Below are positions 53,067 to 60,911 of a DNA stretch of 64,000 bases, in pieces. The translations under genes were made by a program, and so were the position numbers. Positions within the stretch are counted from its first letter, which is position 1. Each line of letters begins with the position of its first letter. The notes below the pieces were generated by a model. It did not search any database, was not told the origin of the DNA, and saw nothing but the letters and a program-made list of their open reading frames with translations. Source of the DNA: Anaerolineales bacterium (GTDB lineage Bacteria; Chloroflexota; Anaerolineae; Anaerolineales; Villigracilaceae); NCBI GenBank assembly GCA_025056175.1, contig JANWWK010000014.1, forward strand, positions 1 to 64,000, in the 5' to 3' direction.

Positions 53067-54311
53067 TCACTCTCTCGTAATCAACCGCACCGCCCGGTCG
53101 TAAAAGAAATAGTCCCACGCCCAGTTAATCAGCACAATCAGCCGGTTGCGGAAGCCAATCAGCCCAATCAGGTGAACCACCAGCCACACGAACCAGGCCA
53201 GGAAGCCGCGAAACTGCATCCCAAAGGCGGCAGCGACGGCGGCGTTGCGCCCAATCGTTGCCATGCTGCCCAAATCGGCGTAGCGGAAAGGTCGGAGCGG
53301 CTTCTTCTGAATGGCTGCCAGGATGTTCTGCGCGGCGTGAACCCCTTGCTGCATGGCGACCTGCGCCACCATCGGCAGGGGTTTGCCGTTTTCTTCGAGA
53401 TAGGCCGCATCACCAATCACGTACACATCGGGTGCATGAGGCAGTTGCAGAGTCGGCAGAACGCGCACCCGTCCCATGCGGTCTTGCTCCACGCCAAGTT
53501 TACTCATCAGGCTGGCGGCGCGCACCCCTGCCGACCACAAGACTGTGCGTGCTGGGATGACCTCGCCGCTTTCGAGCGTCAATTTTTCCCCATCGTAATT
53601 GTTGACTTTAGCCTCCACCCGCACGTCCACTTTTTTCTGCTCCAGCGAACGGCGCGCAGCGGCCTGGAGCGCAGGCGGGAAACCGTTGAGCAGCGTGGGC
53701 GCGGCTTCCATCAAAATTACGCGCACATTTTCCACATTGATTTGGCGGTAATCCTTGCGCAACACCAGGCGGATGAGTTCGGAGAGCGCCCCGGCGGTCT
53801 CCACTCCGGTCGGGCCGCCACCGACCACCACAAAGGTCAGCAACGCCTGGCGTTTGCGTAAATCTGATTCGTGAGCGGCCTGCTCAAACATCCGCAGGAC
53901 GTGATTCCGCACCGTCACCGCATCGCTTACATCCTTGAGCGGCAGCGCATTCTGCTCCAGCGACGGATTGCCGAAAAAGTTGACCGATGCCCCTGCTGCC
54001 AGGATGAGATAATCGTAAGAAATCTCGCCGCTCTCGGTCAGCACCGTCTTGCGGGCAAAATCTACCCCGTTCACGCGCGCCATCACAAACTCGAAATTCT
54101 TCTGCCGCTGGAAAATCGCCCGCACCGGATAGGCAATCTCGTGCGGCGAAATGCCCGCCGTCGCCACCTGGTAGAGCAGGGGCTGGAACAGGTGATAATT
54201 GCGTTTGTCAATCATTGTCACACGGACGGGTTTGCCCGCCAGCGCGCGCGCCGCACGCAAGCCGCCAAACCCTGCGCCGACAATCACCACATGAGGGAGT
54301 GCCTGAGTCAT
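53067..54311 (-). CDS. ndh: Type II NADH:quinone oxidoreductase (NDH-2)
   Basis: A 414-residue single-subunit flavoprotein that oxidises NADH and reduces quinone without pumping protons. Two Rossmann signatures, VIVGAGFGGLRAARAL (FAD) and FVVVGGGPTGVETAGAL (NADH), the FAD-contacting VYVIGDAAYLE, and the quinone-site AQVAMQQGVHAAQN are all present. The C-terminal 60 residues (FLAWFVWLVVHLIGLIGF) are hydrophobic and attach the enzyme to the membrane. A promoter overlapped by a Rex- or CRP-like palindrome lies 60-110 bp upstream, suggesting redox or cAMP control. Confidence 0.94.
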   Translation of the reverse strand: MTQALPHVVIVGAGFGGLRAARALAGKPVRVTMIDKRNYHLFQPLLYQVATAGISPHEIAYPVRAIFQRQKNFEFVMARVNGVDFARKTVLTESGEISYDYLILAAGASVNFFGNPSLEQNALPLKDVSDAVTVRNHVLRMFEQAAHESDLRKRQALLTFVVVGGGPTGVETAGALSELIRLVLRKDYRQINVENVRVILMEAAPTLLNGFPPALQAAARRSLEQKKVDVRVEAKVNNYDGEKLTLESGEVIPARTVLWSAGVRAASLMSKLGVEQDRMGRVRVLPTLQLPHAPDVYVIGDAAYLEENGKPLPMVAQVAMQQGVHAAQNILAAIQKKPLRPFRYADLGSMATIGRNAAVAAAFGMQFRGFLAWFVWLVVHLIGLIGFRNRLIVLINWAWDYFFYDRAVRLITRE

Positions 54312-54370
54312 CTTTGCCTCGTTTCTACCTGCACCGCAGGTTTCCTCTGTATGATAAATTACGATATATT

Positions 54371-54420
54371 TTGTGATAATTATCGCAAATGATTATAAGA
54401 CCAAAGTTAGAACTTGTGAA
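54371..54420 (-). promoter_or_regulatory. ndh promoter with Rex- or CRP-like operator
   Basis: Minus-strand -35 TTCACA (54415-54420), 17-bp spacer, -10 TATAAT (54392-54397). The palindrome TTGTGATAATTATCGCAA (54371-54388) covers the expected transcription start. It matches the NADH-sensing Rex consensus TTGTGA-N6-TCACAA with one mismatch, and equally a CRP site (TGTGA-N6-TCACA). The position favours a repressor; ndh is a known Rex target in Bacillus. Confidence 0.7.
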
Positions 54421-54446
54421 GATTTTCGCAAAGCCAAATGGGAAAG

Positions 54447-54475
54447 TTGACATCCAGCCATACATCGAGTATGCT
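54447..54475 (+). promoter_or_regulatory. ffs: Promoter of the SRP RNA gene
   Basis: Consensus -35 TTGACA (54447-54452), 17-bp spacer, -10 TATGCT (54470-54475). The predicted start (about 54482-54484) coincides with the 5' end of the RNA stem. Confidence 0.88.
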
Positions 54476-54483
54476 TACACCCT

Positions 54484-54588
54484 GTCCGGGCAGGCCCGGC
54501 GCGGCGGAGCTCCCCGAACCTTGTCAGGTCCGAGAGGAAGCAGCAATAAGGAGATGTCTCCGGGTGCCGCCGGTCTCCTGCCCGGATA
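54484..54588 (+). ncRNA. ffs: Signal recognition particle RNA, small bacterial type (4.5S)
   Basis: RNA part of the signal recognition particle, binding Ffh for co-translational membrane targeting. The ends pair (TCCGGGCAGG at 54485-54494 with CCTGCCCGGA at 54577-54586) and the apical domain carries the conserved Ffh-binding core TTGTCAGGTCCGAGAGGAAG followed by CAGCAATAAGG. Length of about 105 nt fits the short form without an Alu domain. It has its own consensus promoter. Exact ends are estimated to within a few bases. Confidence 0.93.
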
Positions 54589-54614
54589 TTGATTCGTGCC
54601 GCCGCGAACAGCGG

Positions 54615-54620
54615 TACAAT
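54615..54620 (+). promoter_or_regulatory. -10 element next to the start of the first membrane-anchored paralogue
   Basis: TACAAT ends 7 nt before ATG 54628, without a ribosome site in between. It lies just after the SRP RNA, so read-through from the ffs promoter is an alternative source of transcript. Confidence 0.4.
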
Positions 54621-54627
54621 TACCTCC

Positions 54628-54969
54628 ATGAATGCCAAACGCTGGACGTTGTTTCTGCTCTCCATCCTGGCCGGGGTTGGCCTGGGGCTGTATTACGGCT
54701 GGGTGGTCAGCCCGGTGGAATACGTGGATACCGTCCCCTCCACGCTGCGGGCCGATTACAAAGCCGATTACTGCCTGATGGTGGCTGAAGTGTTTGAACG
54801 TGAGCGCGATGTGGAAGCCGCTGCCCGCCGCCTGGCTCTGCTCGGCAGTGAACCGCCCGCCGTTATCGCTTCTGCCGCCCTGGAGTTCGGACGCCAGCAC
54901 GCTTACGCGCCTGCCGACCTGCAACTCCTGCAAGAACTATCTCTGGCCTTACAAACCTGGCAACCATGA
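54628..54969 (+). CDS. Membrane-anchored protein, unknown function (paralogue 1)
   Basis: A 113-residue protein: one N-terminal membrane helix (LFLLSILAGVGLGLYYGWVV), then VDTVPSTLRADYKADYCLMV and a helical region that resembles a small repeat scaffold. No named family recognised. It is clearly related to the next gene (shared WGV/YGW-x-P-x-VDT-x-PS-x-LRADYK/FK block and LALLGS/LAVLGD), with which it overlaps by ATGA (54966-54969), so the two arose by tandem duplication. Start ATG 54628 has no ribosome site. Confidence 0.7.
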   Translation: MNAKRWTLFLLSILAGVGLGLYYGWVVSPVEYVDTVPSTLRADYKADYCLMVAEVFERERDVEAAARRLALLGSEPPAVIASAALEFGRQHAYAPADLQLLQELSLALQTWQP

Positions 54970-55877
54970 ATGCACAACAGATGGATACACAGCAGATGGA
55001 CAACCGCGGCCCGTGGTTCATCTTCACCGGCTTGTTGCTTGGGATTGCGCTTGGCATTGGCATTGCCTGGGGCGTGCCGCAGGCCCAGCCTGTCGATACG
55101 CACCCCTCTTCGCTGCGCGCTGATTTCAAAGACGAATACCGTTTCATGATAGCAGCTGCCTACGCTATCAGCGGCGATTTGGGACGCGCCCGCGCCCGTC
55201 TGGCTGTTTTGGGCGACCCCGACCCCCTCGTGGCGCTCGGTGGACAGGCGCAGCGTATGCTGGCCCAAAATGCCTCCATCGAACGGGTGCGAATTCTGGC
55301 CAATCTTTCGGAGGCGTTGCAATCGCAACCGCTGCTACCTGCGGGAGAGACGAACCCCGCCGAAACTGCCTTGCCGCCCGCGGACTTTACCGCCGTCCCT
55401 GCAACCGCTTCTGCCACGCCCACCGCCACCGAAGACCCGAACCTGCCGCGTCCTTCCCCAACGTCCACCGATACGCCTTTTCCGACTTTGCCGCCGCTCC
55501 CCACTGCTACATTACGTCCCACGCGCACGCCTACCCCTACGCCCGGTGCCCCGTTCGTGCTGGTGAATCAGGTGACCACCTGTGACCCCCAAACACCGGG
55601 CTTGCTCCAGGTGAATTTGAAGAACACGCTTGGTCAGCCTGCAGCCGGTCAGGAGCTGGTCATCACCTGGTTCGGCGGCGAAGAGCATTTTTTCACCGGT
55701 TTCAAGAACGAAATCAGTCCCGGCTATGCCGATTTTGTGCTGACAGAAGGCGTGGAATATGCCCTCAGCCTTTCGCAGGGGCGCACGCGCATCACCGGCC
55801 TGAAAGCGCCCGCCTGCCTGACTTCAGATGGCAAAGCGTACCCCGGTTCGATTGTGCTGGAATTCCGTCAACCGTAA
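54966..55877 (+). CDS. Membrane-anchored protein with Pro/Thr linker and C-terminal beta domain (paralogue 2)
   Basis: A 303-residue protein. The N-terminal membrane helix (FIFTGLLLGIALGIGIAWGV) and the helical domain (to about 125, VDTHPSSLRADFKDEYRFMI) are homologous to the upstream gene. It then adds a long Pro/Thr/Ala-rich linker (about 130-190, TPTPTPGAP) and a C-terminal beta-sandwich-like domain (VLVNQVTTCDPQTPGLLQVN). The linker style matches other surface proteins of Anaerolineae. Function unknown. Its 3' end overlaps the convergent phosphatase gene by 10 bp. Confidence 0.75.
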   Translation: MNAQQMDTQQMDNRGPWFIFTGLLLGIALGIGIAWGVPQAQPVDTHPSSLRADFKDEYRFMIAAAYAISGDLGRARARLAVLGDPDPLVALGGQAQRMLAQNASIERVRILANLSEALQSQPLLPAGETNPAETALPPADFTAVPATASATPTATEDPNLPRPSPTSTDTPFPTLPPLPTATLRPTRTPTPTPGAPFVLVNQVTTCDPQTPGLLQVNLKNTLGQPAAGQELVITWFGGEEHFFTGFKNEISPGYADFVLTEGVEYALSLSQGRTRITGLKAPACLTSDGKAYPGSIVLEFRQP

Positions 55878-56665
55878 ACCAGACGCACAAGTTCATCCTT
55901 CAGGGCTGCATTGCAGGCCATCGCCTCGCCGTGTGTGTGGCCTTCGCGGCCCTGCCAGCTGCCAAAATACCCGCCGGCTTCTTTGAAAATGACTGGAAAG
56001 GGCGCACAATCCCAAATGTTCATGATCGGGTCAAACATCGCTTCGGCGCGCCCGGTGGCCACCAGAAGATAGCCATACGCATCGCTCCAGCCGCGCGTTT
56101 CGTAAACCGATTGGGCAATGCGCTTCCAGGCCGCGCCGCGCCCGTGCTGCTCCATACTGCGCTCGTTGGTGTAACACACATACGCGCGTGCCAGAGAAGC
56201 CATCTCGGAAACACGCGCACGGCGGCCATTCCACCATGCACCCAGCCCCTCGGCTGCGCAGAGCAATTCGTCCGTTGCGGGATAGTAGGCTACACCCACT
56301 TTGCTGACCCCCTCGATTTCCAGCCCCATCAACACCGCGTAGAGCGGCACGCCGCGCAGGAATGCTTTGGTGCCATCAATTGGGTCCAAAATCCAGCGAA
56401 AGGCAGGGGCAGACTGTCTCTCTCCTTCTCTTTCATCGCCAGAGAAGTGCTTTTCTCCAAATTCCTCGCCCAAAATGGCATGAGTGGGATAATGCCGTTC
56501 GATTTCGGCGCGCAGGAAAGTTTCGGCAGCGCGGTCGGCAGCAGTGACGGGGGTATCGTCGGGCTTGTAATCGGGCCGCACACCGGCGTTAAAGTAGCCG
56601 AGTGTGATTCGGCCAGCACGGTAAGCGGTTTCGGCAGCGAAGTCGAGCAGGGGTTGCAGGTTCAT
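55868..56665 (-). CDS. Inositol-monophosphatase-family phosphatase (possible histidinol phosphatase)
   Basis: A 265-residue Mg-dependent, Li-sensitive-type phosphatase. Metal sites are complete: ILGEEFGEK, WILDPIDGTKAFLRG and WDCAP. The PVTAADRAAETFLR stretch and length resemble the HisN type that dephosphorylates histidinol phosphate, but inositol or other sugar phosphates are equally possible, and no his gene is nearby. AAGGAGG precedes ATG 56665; a longer frame overlapping alr is rejected. It overlaps alr by ATGA (56662-56665). Confidence 0.88.
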   Translation of the reverse strand: MNLQPLLDFAAETAYRAGRITLGYFNAGVRPDYKPDDTPVTAADRAAETFLRAEIERHYPTHAILGEEFGEKHFSGDEREGERQSAPAFRWILDPIDGTKAFLRGVPLYAVLMGLEIEGVSKVGVAYYPATDELLCAAEGLGAWWNGRRARVSEMASLARAYVCYTNERSMEQHGRGAAWKRIAQSVYETRGWSDAYGYLLVATGRAEAMFDPIMNIWDCAPFPVIFKEAGGYFGSWQGREGHTHGEAMACNAALKDELVRLVYG

Positions 56666-57819
56666 TCGTCCTCCTTGAAAAAAATGCGCGGCACGCGGGC
56701 CGAGATGTTGGTCATCACTTCGTAAGCGTTTGTCCCGGCCCATTCGGCCAGGTCTTCGGGCAGAATTTGTTCGCCGCTGGCGGCCTGACCCAGCAAGATG
56801 ACTTCATCGCCCAGTTCGGCCTCATCTGATTCCAGGTTGACCATGAACTGGTCCATGCAGATTCTTCCAACCTGTTGATATTTTTTGCCGTTCACAATCA
56901 CCTGCGGGCGGTTGGTCATGCGACGGAAGTAGCCATCGGCGTATCCGCAGGGGATGGTGACGGTTCGCACGGGATGGTCGGAGACCCACAGCGAGCCGTA
57001 ACTGACCGGGTGGCCGGCTTGAGTCAATTTACTATACACTACCTGCGATTTCCACGTTGCTGCCGGCTTCACCTGCACGGAGCGTAAAACGTCTTTATCG
57101 GGATAAATGCCGTAGAACAGGATGCCTGGACGCACCATATCGAAAAAACTTTCTGGCAGGTTGAGAATGGCGCCCGAGTTGGCGGCATGAACCAGGCGTG
57201 GGCGCGGCAGACTGCGCTTGTCGTAGAAGGCCAATACGCTCCGAAAACGTTCCAGTTGTTCACTGGGGTAAGCATAGCCCCATTTTTTCGGCGCGCCCGG
57301 CGTTTCACGCGCTTCGGAGTTGGCAAAATGGGTGTAAATGCCCTCGATATCGAGATGCCGACAGCGTAAAGAACGCTCCAGCAGATTGTCGGCTTCGTAC
57401 CAGCGTATACCTGCCCGTTCCATGCCGGTATCAATTTTGAGATGCACTTTGAGCGGCTTATGTTGTGCCTGCGCGGCGGCTTCGGCGGCTTCCAGCACTG
57501 CCGGATGTGATACCGTCAGCGTCAAATCATACTCCAGGTAATAGGGGACATGTTCTGGCAGGGTTCCGCCCGCCACCAGAATCGGTTTGGTGATGCCGAT
57601 TTGCCGCAGGCGAACGCCTTCATCCAGCACAGCAACGCCGATGTAATCTACATACGGTTCGATGTATGGTGCAACGCCCTCCACCCCGTGCCCGTAAGCG
57701 TTGGCTTTGAGCATCACCAGCACCTGCGCCGGGCAAACGTGGGCGCGAATGGCCTCCAGGTTGCGGCGCAATTGGGTCAGATTCACTAACAAATGTGTCG
57801 GGCGCAGGGGAATTTTCAT
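56662..57819 (-). CDS. alr: Alanine racemase
   Basis: PLP enzyme supplying D-alanine for peptidoglycan, 385 residues. The PLP lysine is Lys38 in VMLKANAYGHG; the second catalytic base Tyr lies in HPVSYGSLW; HLKIDTGMERAGIR, THFANSE and GRICMDQFMVNL are also seen. An AAGGTGAG site precedes ATG 57819. Its presence implies a peptidoglycan wall. First gene of a two-gene operon with the inositol-phosphatase-like gene. Confidence 0.95.
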   Translation of the reverse strand: MKIPLRPTHLLVNLTQLRRNLEAIRAHVCPAQVLVMLKANAYGHGVEGVAPYIEPYVDYIGVAVLDEGVRLRQIGITKPILVAGGTLPEHVPYYLEYDLTLTVSHPAVLEAAEAAAQAQHKPLKVHLKIDTGMERAGIRWYEADNLLERSLRCRHLDIEGIYTHFANSEARETPGAPKKWGYAYPSEQLERFRSVLAFYDKRSLPRPRLVHAANSGAILNLPESFFDMVRPGILFYGIYPDKDVLRSVQVKPAATWKSQVVYSKLTQAGHPVSYGSLWVSDHPVRTVTIPCGYADGYFRRMTNRPQVIVNGKKYQQVGRICMDQFMVNLESDEAELGDEVILLGQAASGEQILPEDLAEWAGTNAYEVMTNISARVPRIFFKEDE

Positions 57820-57906
57820 CGAAGTCTCACCTTTGCGTGTAAAATGGGGACGTCTCGCGGAGAGATTGTATCAAAAGAATATCCCCCGTAAAGAAAGTGA
57901 GCATTC

Positions 57907-58770
57907 ATGAAGATTGTGACGGATTGCGCCGCCGATATGTCTGCGGATGAACTGGAAGCGTTGAATATTACGCAGGCTCCGCTCTTCATTCAGTTCCCCG
58001 AAGGCGAGGTCAACTCTGCCGACCTGAGCGCGGACGATTTCTATAACCGGCTGGAAGCCATGCGCCCGGCTATTCCGACCACTGCCCAGCCTTCGAGCGG
58101 TGTGTTTGAGGCGTTATATCGCAAACTGGCCGAAAGCGGCAAAGAGATTTTTTCGATTCATATTTCCTCCGGCCTGAGCGGCACGTTCAATTCGGCGCGT
58201 GTGGGCGCAGAGCAGGCCAGCGACGCAGCCAACGTGCAGGTGTGGGATACGATGACGCTTTCGGGCGGACAACGTTTTCAGGTATTGGCAGCGGCGCTGG
58301 GTCAACGCGCTGGCTGGACGCTGGCGAAAATCCAGGAGCGGATGGCGGCCATCCGTGCGCAAACCGAAGTGATTTATACGCTTGAAACGCTGGAATATCT
58401 GGCGCGTGGTGGACGCATTGGGCGCGTACAGGCGCTGCTGGGTTCGGTGCTGAAACTCAAACCGGTCATTCATGTTTCGCATGAAGACGGCAAATACAGC
58501 ACGGTGGGCAAAGCGCGCACCATTCCGGCGGCGCTCCAGGTGCTTACCGACCATCTTTTGAACGTCTATCAGCGCACCCCGTTGTGGGTCAATGTCTTGC
58601 ATGGACGTTTCCAGCAGGGGGCCGAAATGCTCTCCGAAATGGTGGAGGAACGCCTGAACGTGGCAAAACAAGAAATCAACCGTATTTCCCCCGTTCTGGG
58701 TGTGCATACCGGGCCGGGAATTGTCGGCTGTGCCGTTGTTCCCTTCAGCCTGATGGAAGACCTTATCTGA
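57907..58770 (+). CDS. DegV-family fatty-acid-binding protein
   Basis: A 287-residue two-domain protein of the DegV/FakB family, which binds a fatty acid and, in Firmicutes, presents it to the kinase FakA. Motifs: KIVTDCAADMS at the N-terminus, TTAQPSSGVFEALYRK, SIHISSGLSGTFNSAR, and TLEYLARGGRIGRVQALLGS with LKLKPVIHV. No FakA-like kinase gene is in the window. AAGTGAG lies before ATG 57907. Confidence 0.92.
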   Translation: MKIVTDCAADMSADELEALNITQAPLFIQFPEGEVNSADLSADDFYNRLEAMRPAIPTTAQPSSGVFEALYRKLAESGKEIFSIHISSGLSGTFNSARVGAEQASDAANVQVWDTMTLSGGQRFQVLAAALGQRAGWTLAKIQERMAAIRAQTEVIYTLETLEYLARGGRIGRVQALLGSVLKLKPVIHVSHEDGKYSTVGKARTIPAALQVLTDHLLNVYQRTPLWVNVLHGRFQQGAEMLSEMVEERLNVAKQEINRISPVLGVHTGPGIVGCAVVPFSLMEDLI

Positions 58771-58780
58771 TAGAATGGCC

Positions 58781-58812
58781 AATGAGCAGCGGGGGTTTCC
58801 TCGCTGCTCATT
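58781..58812. terminator. Hairpin between degV and nadE (convergent)
   Basis: Perfect 11-bp inverted repeat AATGAGCAGCG and complement with a 10-nt loop, starting 10 bp after the degV stop. The A/T ends of the stem allow use in both directions; the T-tract is weak. Confidence 0.7.
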
Positions 58813-58852
58813 GAATGGTTCTGCTCTCTGTTCACTGCTTACTGAACCTGAA

Positions 58853-59677
58853 TCACGTCCCCCAATCTCGCAGATACAGAAAATCATATCCTACTGTGCG
58901 GGTGGTGATTTTGGCAACCGGGGGCATCACGCGCTTGAAGTGATTGCGCCGCATCCGACGGACGACCGTCTCCACGAACTCCCGGCGAAAACCCGCCTCC
59001 ACACACTCTTCGGGCGTGTAGCGCTGGTCTACCAGCAGGTAGAGCAGCTGGTCGGCTTCTTCGTATGTGAAGCCAAGTTCTTGTTCATCGGTTTGACCGG
59101 CCCACAAATCGGCGGAGGGGGCTTTATCGAGAATGGGCTGGGGAACGCCTACCTCGCGCGCCAGTTGCCGCACCTGCGCTTTGTACAGGTCGCCGATGGG
59201 GTTGAGCGCGTGCGCCGAATCGCCGTACAGGGTGGAGTACCCGAGCAGAATTTCCGTCTTGTTGCCCGTGCCGATGACCAATCCCTGGAACGCTTCGGAC
59301 TGGTCGTACAGGACAATCATGCGGCAGCGCGCCATGATGTTGCCCTTGCGAACGTTAGACATTTCTGGAAAACGGGAAATCAATCCGTCGGCCATTTCCG
59401 TAATCGGAATATCCAGATACGGTACGCCCAAATCCTGAATGACCAGCATGGCATGCTCGAGCGAATCTTGCGAGGAGGTTTTATAGGGCATCCGCACGCA
59501 CAGCAGGTTTTGGGGGCCAAGCGCTTCAGCAGCCAGATAAGCAACCAGCGCTGAGTCAATCCCGCCGGAAAGCCCCAGCACGCCGCGAGAAAAGCCAGTG
59601 CGGGTGATTTCGGTGCGAATGAAGCGCGTTAGCAGGCCGCGCACCAGAACAGGGTTGATAGACAGGTCAATTTTCAT
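58853..59677 (-). CDS. nadE: NAD+ synthetase, synthetase subunit (NadE, ammonia-type)
   Basis: Amidates nicotinate adenine dinucleotide to NAD+ with ATP. 274 residues, only the synthetase domain: P-loop LGLSGGIDSALVAYLAAEAL, RMPYKTSSQDS, GTGNKTEILLGYST and YGDSAHALNPIGDLYKAQVR. The glutaminase domain that is N-terminally fused in many bacteria is here a separate gene directly upstream (59717-60553, 39 bp away), in the same order as in the fused enzyme. Confidence 0.95.
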   Translation of the reverse strand: MKIDLSINPVLVRGLLTRFIRTEITRTGFSRGVLGLSGGIDSALVAYLAAEALGPQNLLCVRMPYKTSSQDSLEHAMLVIQDLGVPYLDIPITEMADGLISRFPEMSNVRKGNIMARCRMIVLYDQSEAFQGLVIGTGNKTEILLGYSTLYGDSAHALNPIGDLYKAQVRQLAREVGVPQPILDKAPSADLWAGQTDEQELGFTYEEADQLLYLLVDQRYTPEECVEAGFRREFVETVVRRMRRNHFKRVMPPVAKITTRTVGYDFLYLRDWGT

Positions 59678-59716
59678 TGCTGATAAGGCAGAACTTCTGA
59701 AGAGGAGGGCGGATAG

Positions 59717-60553
59717 TTATATTTTTTCTAGTTGTCTGAGCAAAATATCCGGTCTTTCATCCCGCAGCAGCGGCAATCTTATGCGCGTGCGGCGGAGTTG
59801 GGCCAGGTCGAGTTCGCACACTGTCAGGGCTTCCTCGTTGAAAGGTGCGCGCGCAATCATGCGGCCATCCGGGTCGAAGACGGTTGAACCGCCGAAGAAG
59901 TTCAGGCCGTCCTCGAACCCGACCCGGTTGGCGTGGACAAAAAAGGACGTGAACAGCCCGGAATATGCGCGATTGACATCCTGCACCCATTGCGCCGAGC
60001 CGAGAATCTGGTCGGTGACGCCGCGTCCGGGAGAGGCCGAAGTGAGCAGGAACAGGTCTGCGCCATCCATCCACAGGGCGTAGGGCGAGGAAACGTGCCA
60101 GAAGTCCTCGCAAATCAGAATGCCCGCGCGTCCAAAGCGCGTCTCAAAGGCGTGGAACGTATCTCCGGCGGCAAAGTAGCGTTTCTCATCGAAAATACCA
60201 TAGGTGGGCAGATATACCTTGCGGTGAACGTGAACCACTTGCCCGGCAGAAAGATAGGCTGCCGCGATGTAATAGCGGTAACGGCGGTCTTCCTCGACAA
60301 AACCGACCACCATATCCAGGTCTCTGGAAGCCTCCAGCAGCGGACGGAAGAGCGCATCATCGGGACGGGGACGATGGGCAACGGTAGCGGCCAGGTCTTG
60401 TAAGACGTACCCGGTCAGTGAGAGTTCCGGGAAGATGACCAGCTGTGCGCCGGACTGGGCGGCTTCTCTGGCCAGGGCCAGGTGTTTTTCCAGGTTGGCA
60501 TCCACGTCGCCAAGGTGGGTATTGATTTGGGCAAGGGCAAGAGAGAATTTCAT
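59717..60553 (-). CDS. Nitrilase-superfamily glutaminase, likely NAD synthetase subunit
   Basis: A 278-residue carbon-nitrogen hydrolase with the full triad Glu43 (FPELSLTGY), Lys112 (HRKVYLPTYGIFDEKRYF) and Cys148 (ILICEDFWH). The LTGYVLQDL and LPTYGIFDEKRYF stretches are close to the glutaminase domain of glutamine-dependent NAD synthetase, more than to other nitrilase branches. Since nadE follows on the same strand, it probably supplies ammonia from glutamine to NadE. Other amidase roles remain possible. Confidence 0.85.
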   Translation of the reverse strand: MKFSLALAQINTHLGDVDANLEKHLALAREAAQSGAQLVIFPELSLTGYVLQDLAATVAHRPRPDDALFRPLLEASRDLDMVVGFVEEDRRYRYYIAAAYLSAGQVVHVHRKVYLPTYGIFDEKRYFAAGDTFHAFETRFGRAGILICEDFWHVSSPYALWMDGADLFLLTSASPGRGVTDQILGSAQWVQDVNRAYSGLFTSFFVHANRVGFEDGLNFFGGSTVFDPDGRMIARAPFNEEALTVCELDLAQLRRTRIRLPLLRDERPDILLRQLEKI

Positions 60554-60653
60554 GGGGTTACTCGAAGAAAGTCACGCTCCACTTTGTGATGCGGTGCTTG
60601 CAAGCGTTGCCGCTTCGGGTCGGTGGCAGGGCAAAAAGCGGTCAGGGCTGTTT

Positions 60654-60681
60654 ATAATCTTACCATAACCACCGTTTGCAA
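60654..60681 (-). promoter_or_regulatory. Promoter of the glutaminase-nadE operon
   Basis: Minus-strand -35 TTGCAA (60676-60681), 16-bp spacer, -10 GATTAT (60654-60659), giving a leader of about 95 nt. Confidence 0.55.
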
Positions 60682-60846
60682 AATCGGTATTTATCCCTGC
60701 CCGATATTACCTATTCGTTAGAGCTGTTTTTGTGCGCGGGAGCGTGGCGGGGAAAAATTTACGTTTTATGTTTCAAATATGCATAAAAATAGCGTTTATG
60801 CATCAAAATATCGGAAAATATGACGAAAATTCATGGCGCTCAACCA
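60682..60846. promoter_or_regulatory. AT-rich divergent control region with a perfect inverted repeat
   Basis: Part of the 358-bp gap 60554-60911. It contains the perfect 9-bp inverted repeat ATGCATAAA (60779-60787) and TTTATGCAT (60795-60803), spacer 7 nt. It lies 44 bp upstream of the speH -35, where an activator or repressor could bind. No known riboswitch is recognised. Confidence 0.5.
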
Positions 60847-60874
60847 TTGACACAGTGCGATTCTGCGAGATAAT
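60847..60874 (+). promoter_or_regulatory. Promoter of the speH-speE operon
   Basis: -35 TTGACA (60847-60852), 16-bp spacer, -10 GATAAT (60869-60874). The spacing and -10 are the same as in the cold-shock promoter. A GATTC site (60859-60863), the expected CcrM target type, lies in the spacer. Confidence 0.78.
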
Positions 60875-60911
60875 GCGCGTTCGTTATTTCCAGTCAAGAA
60901 ACGGAGGAAGC

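Noticed and set aside
54389-54592. Small open frame of 67 codons
   Set aside because: Covers the SRP RNA and its promoter; the RNA structure and conserved core explain the sequence.
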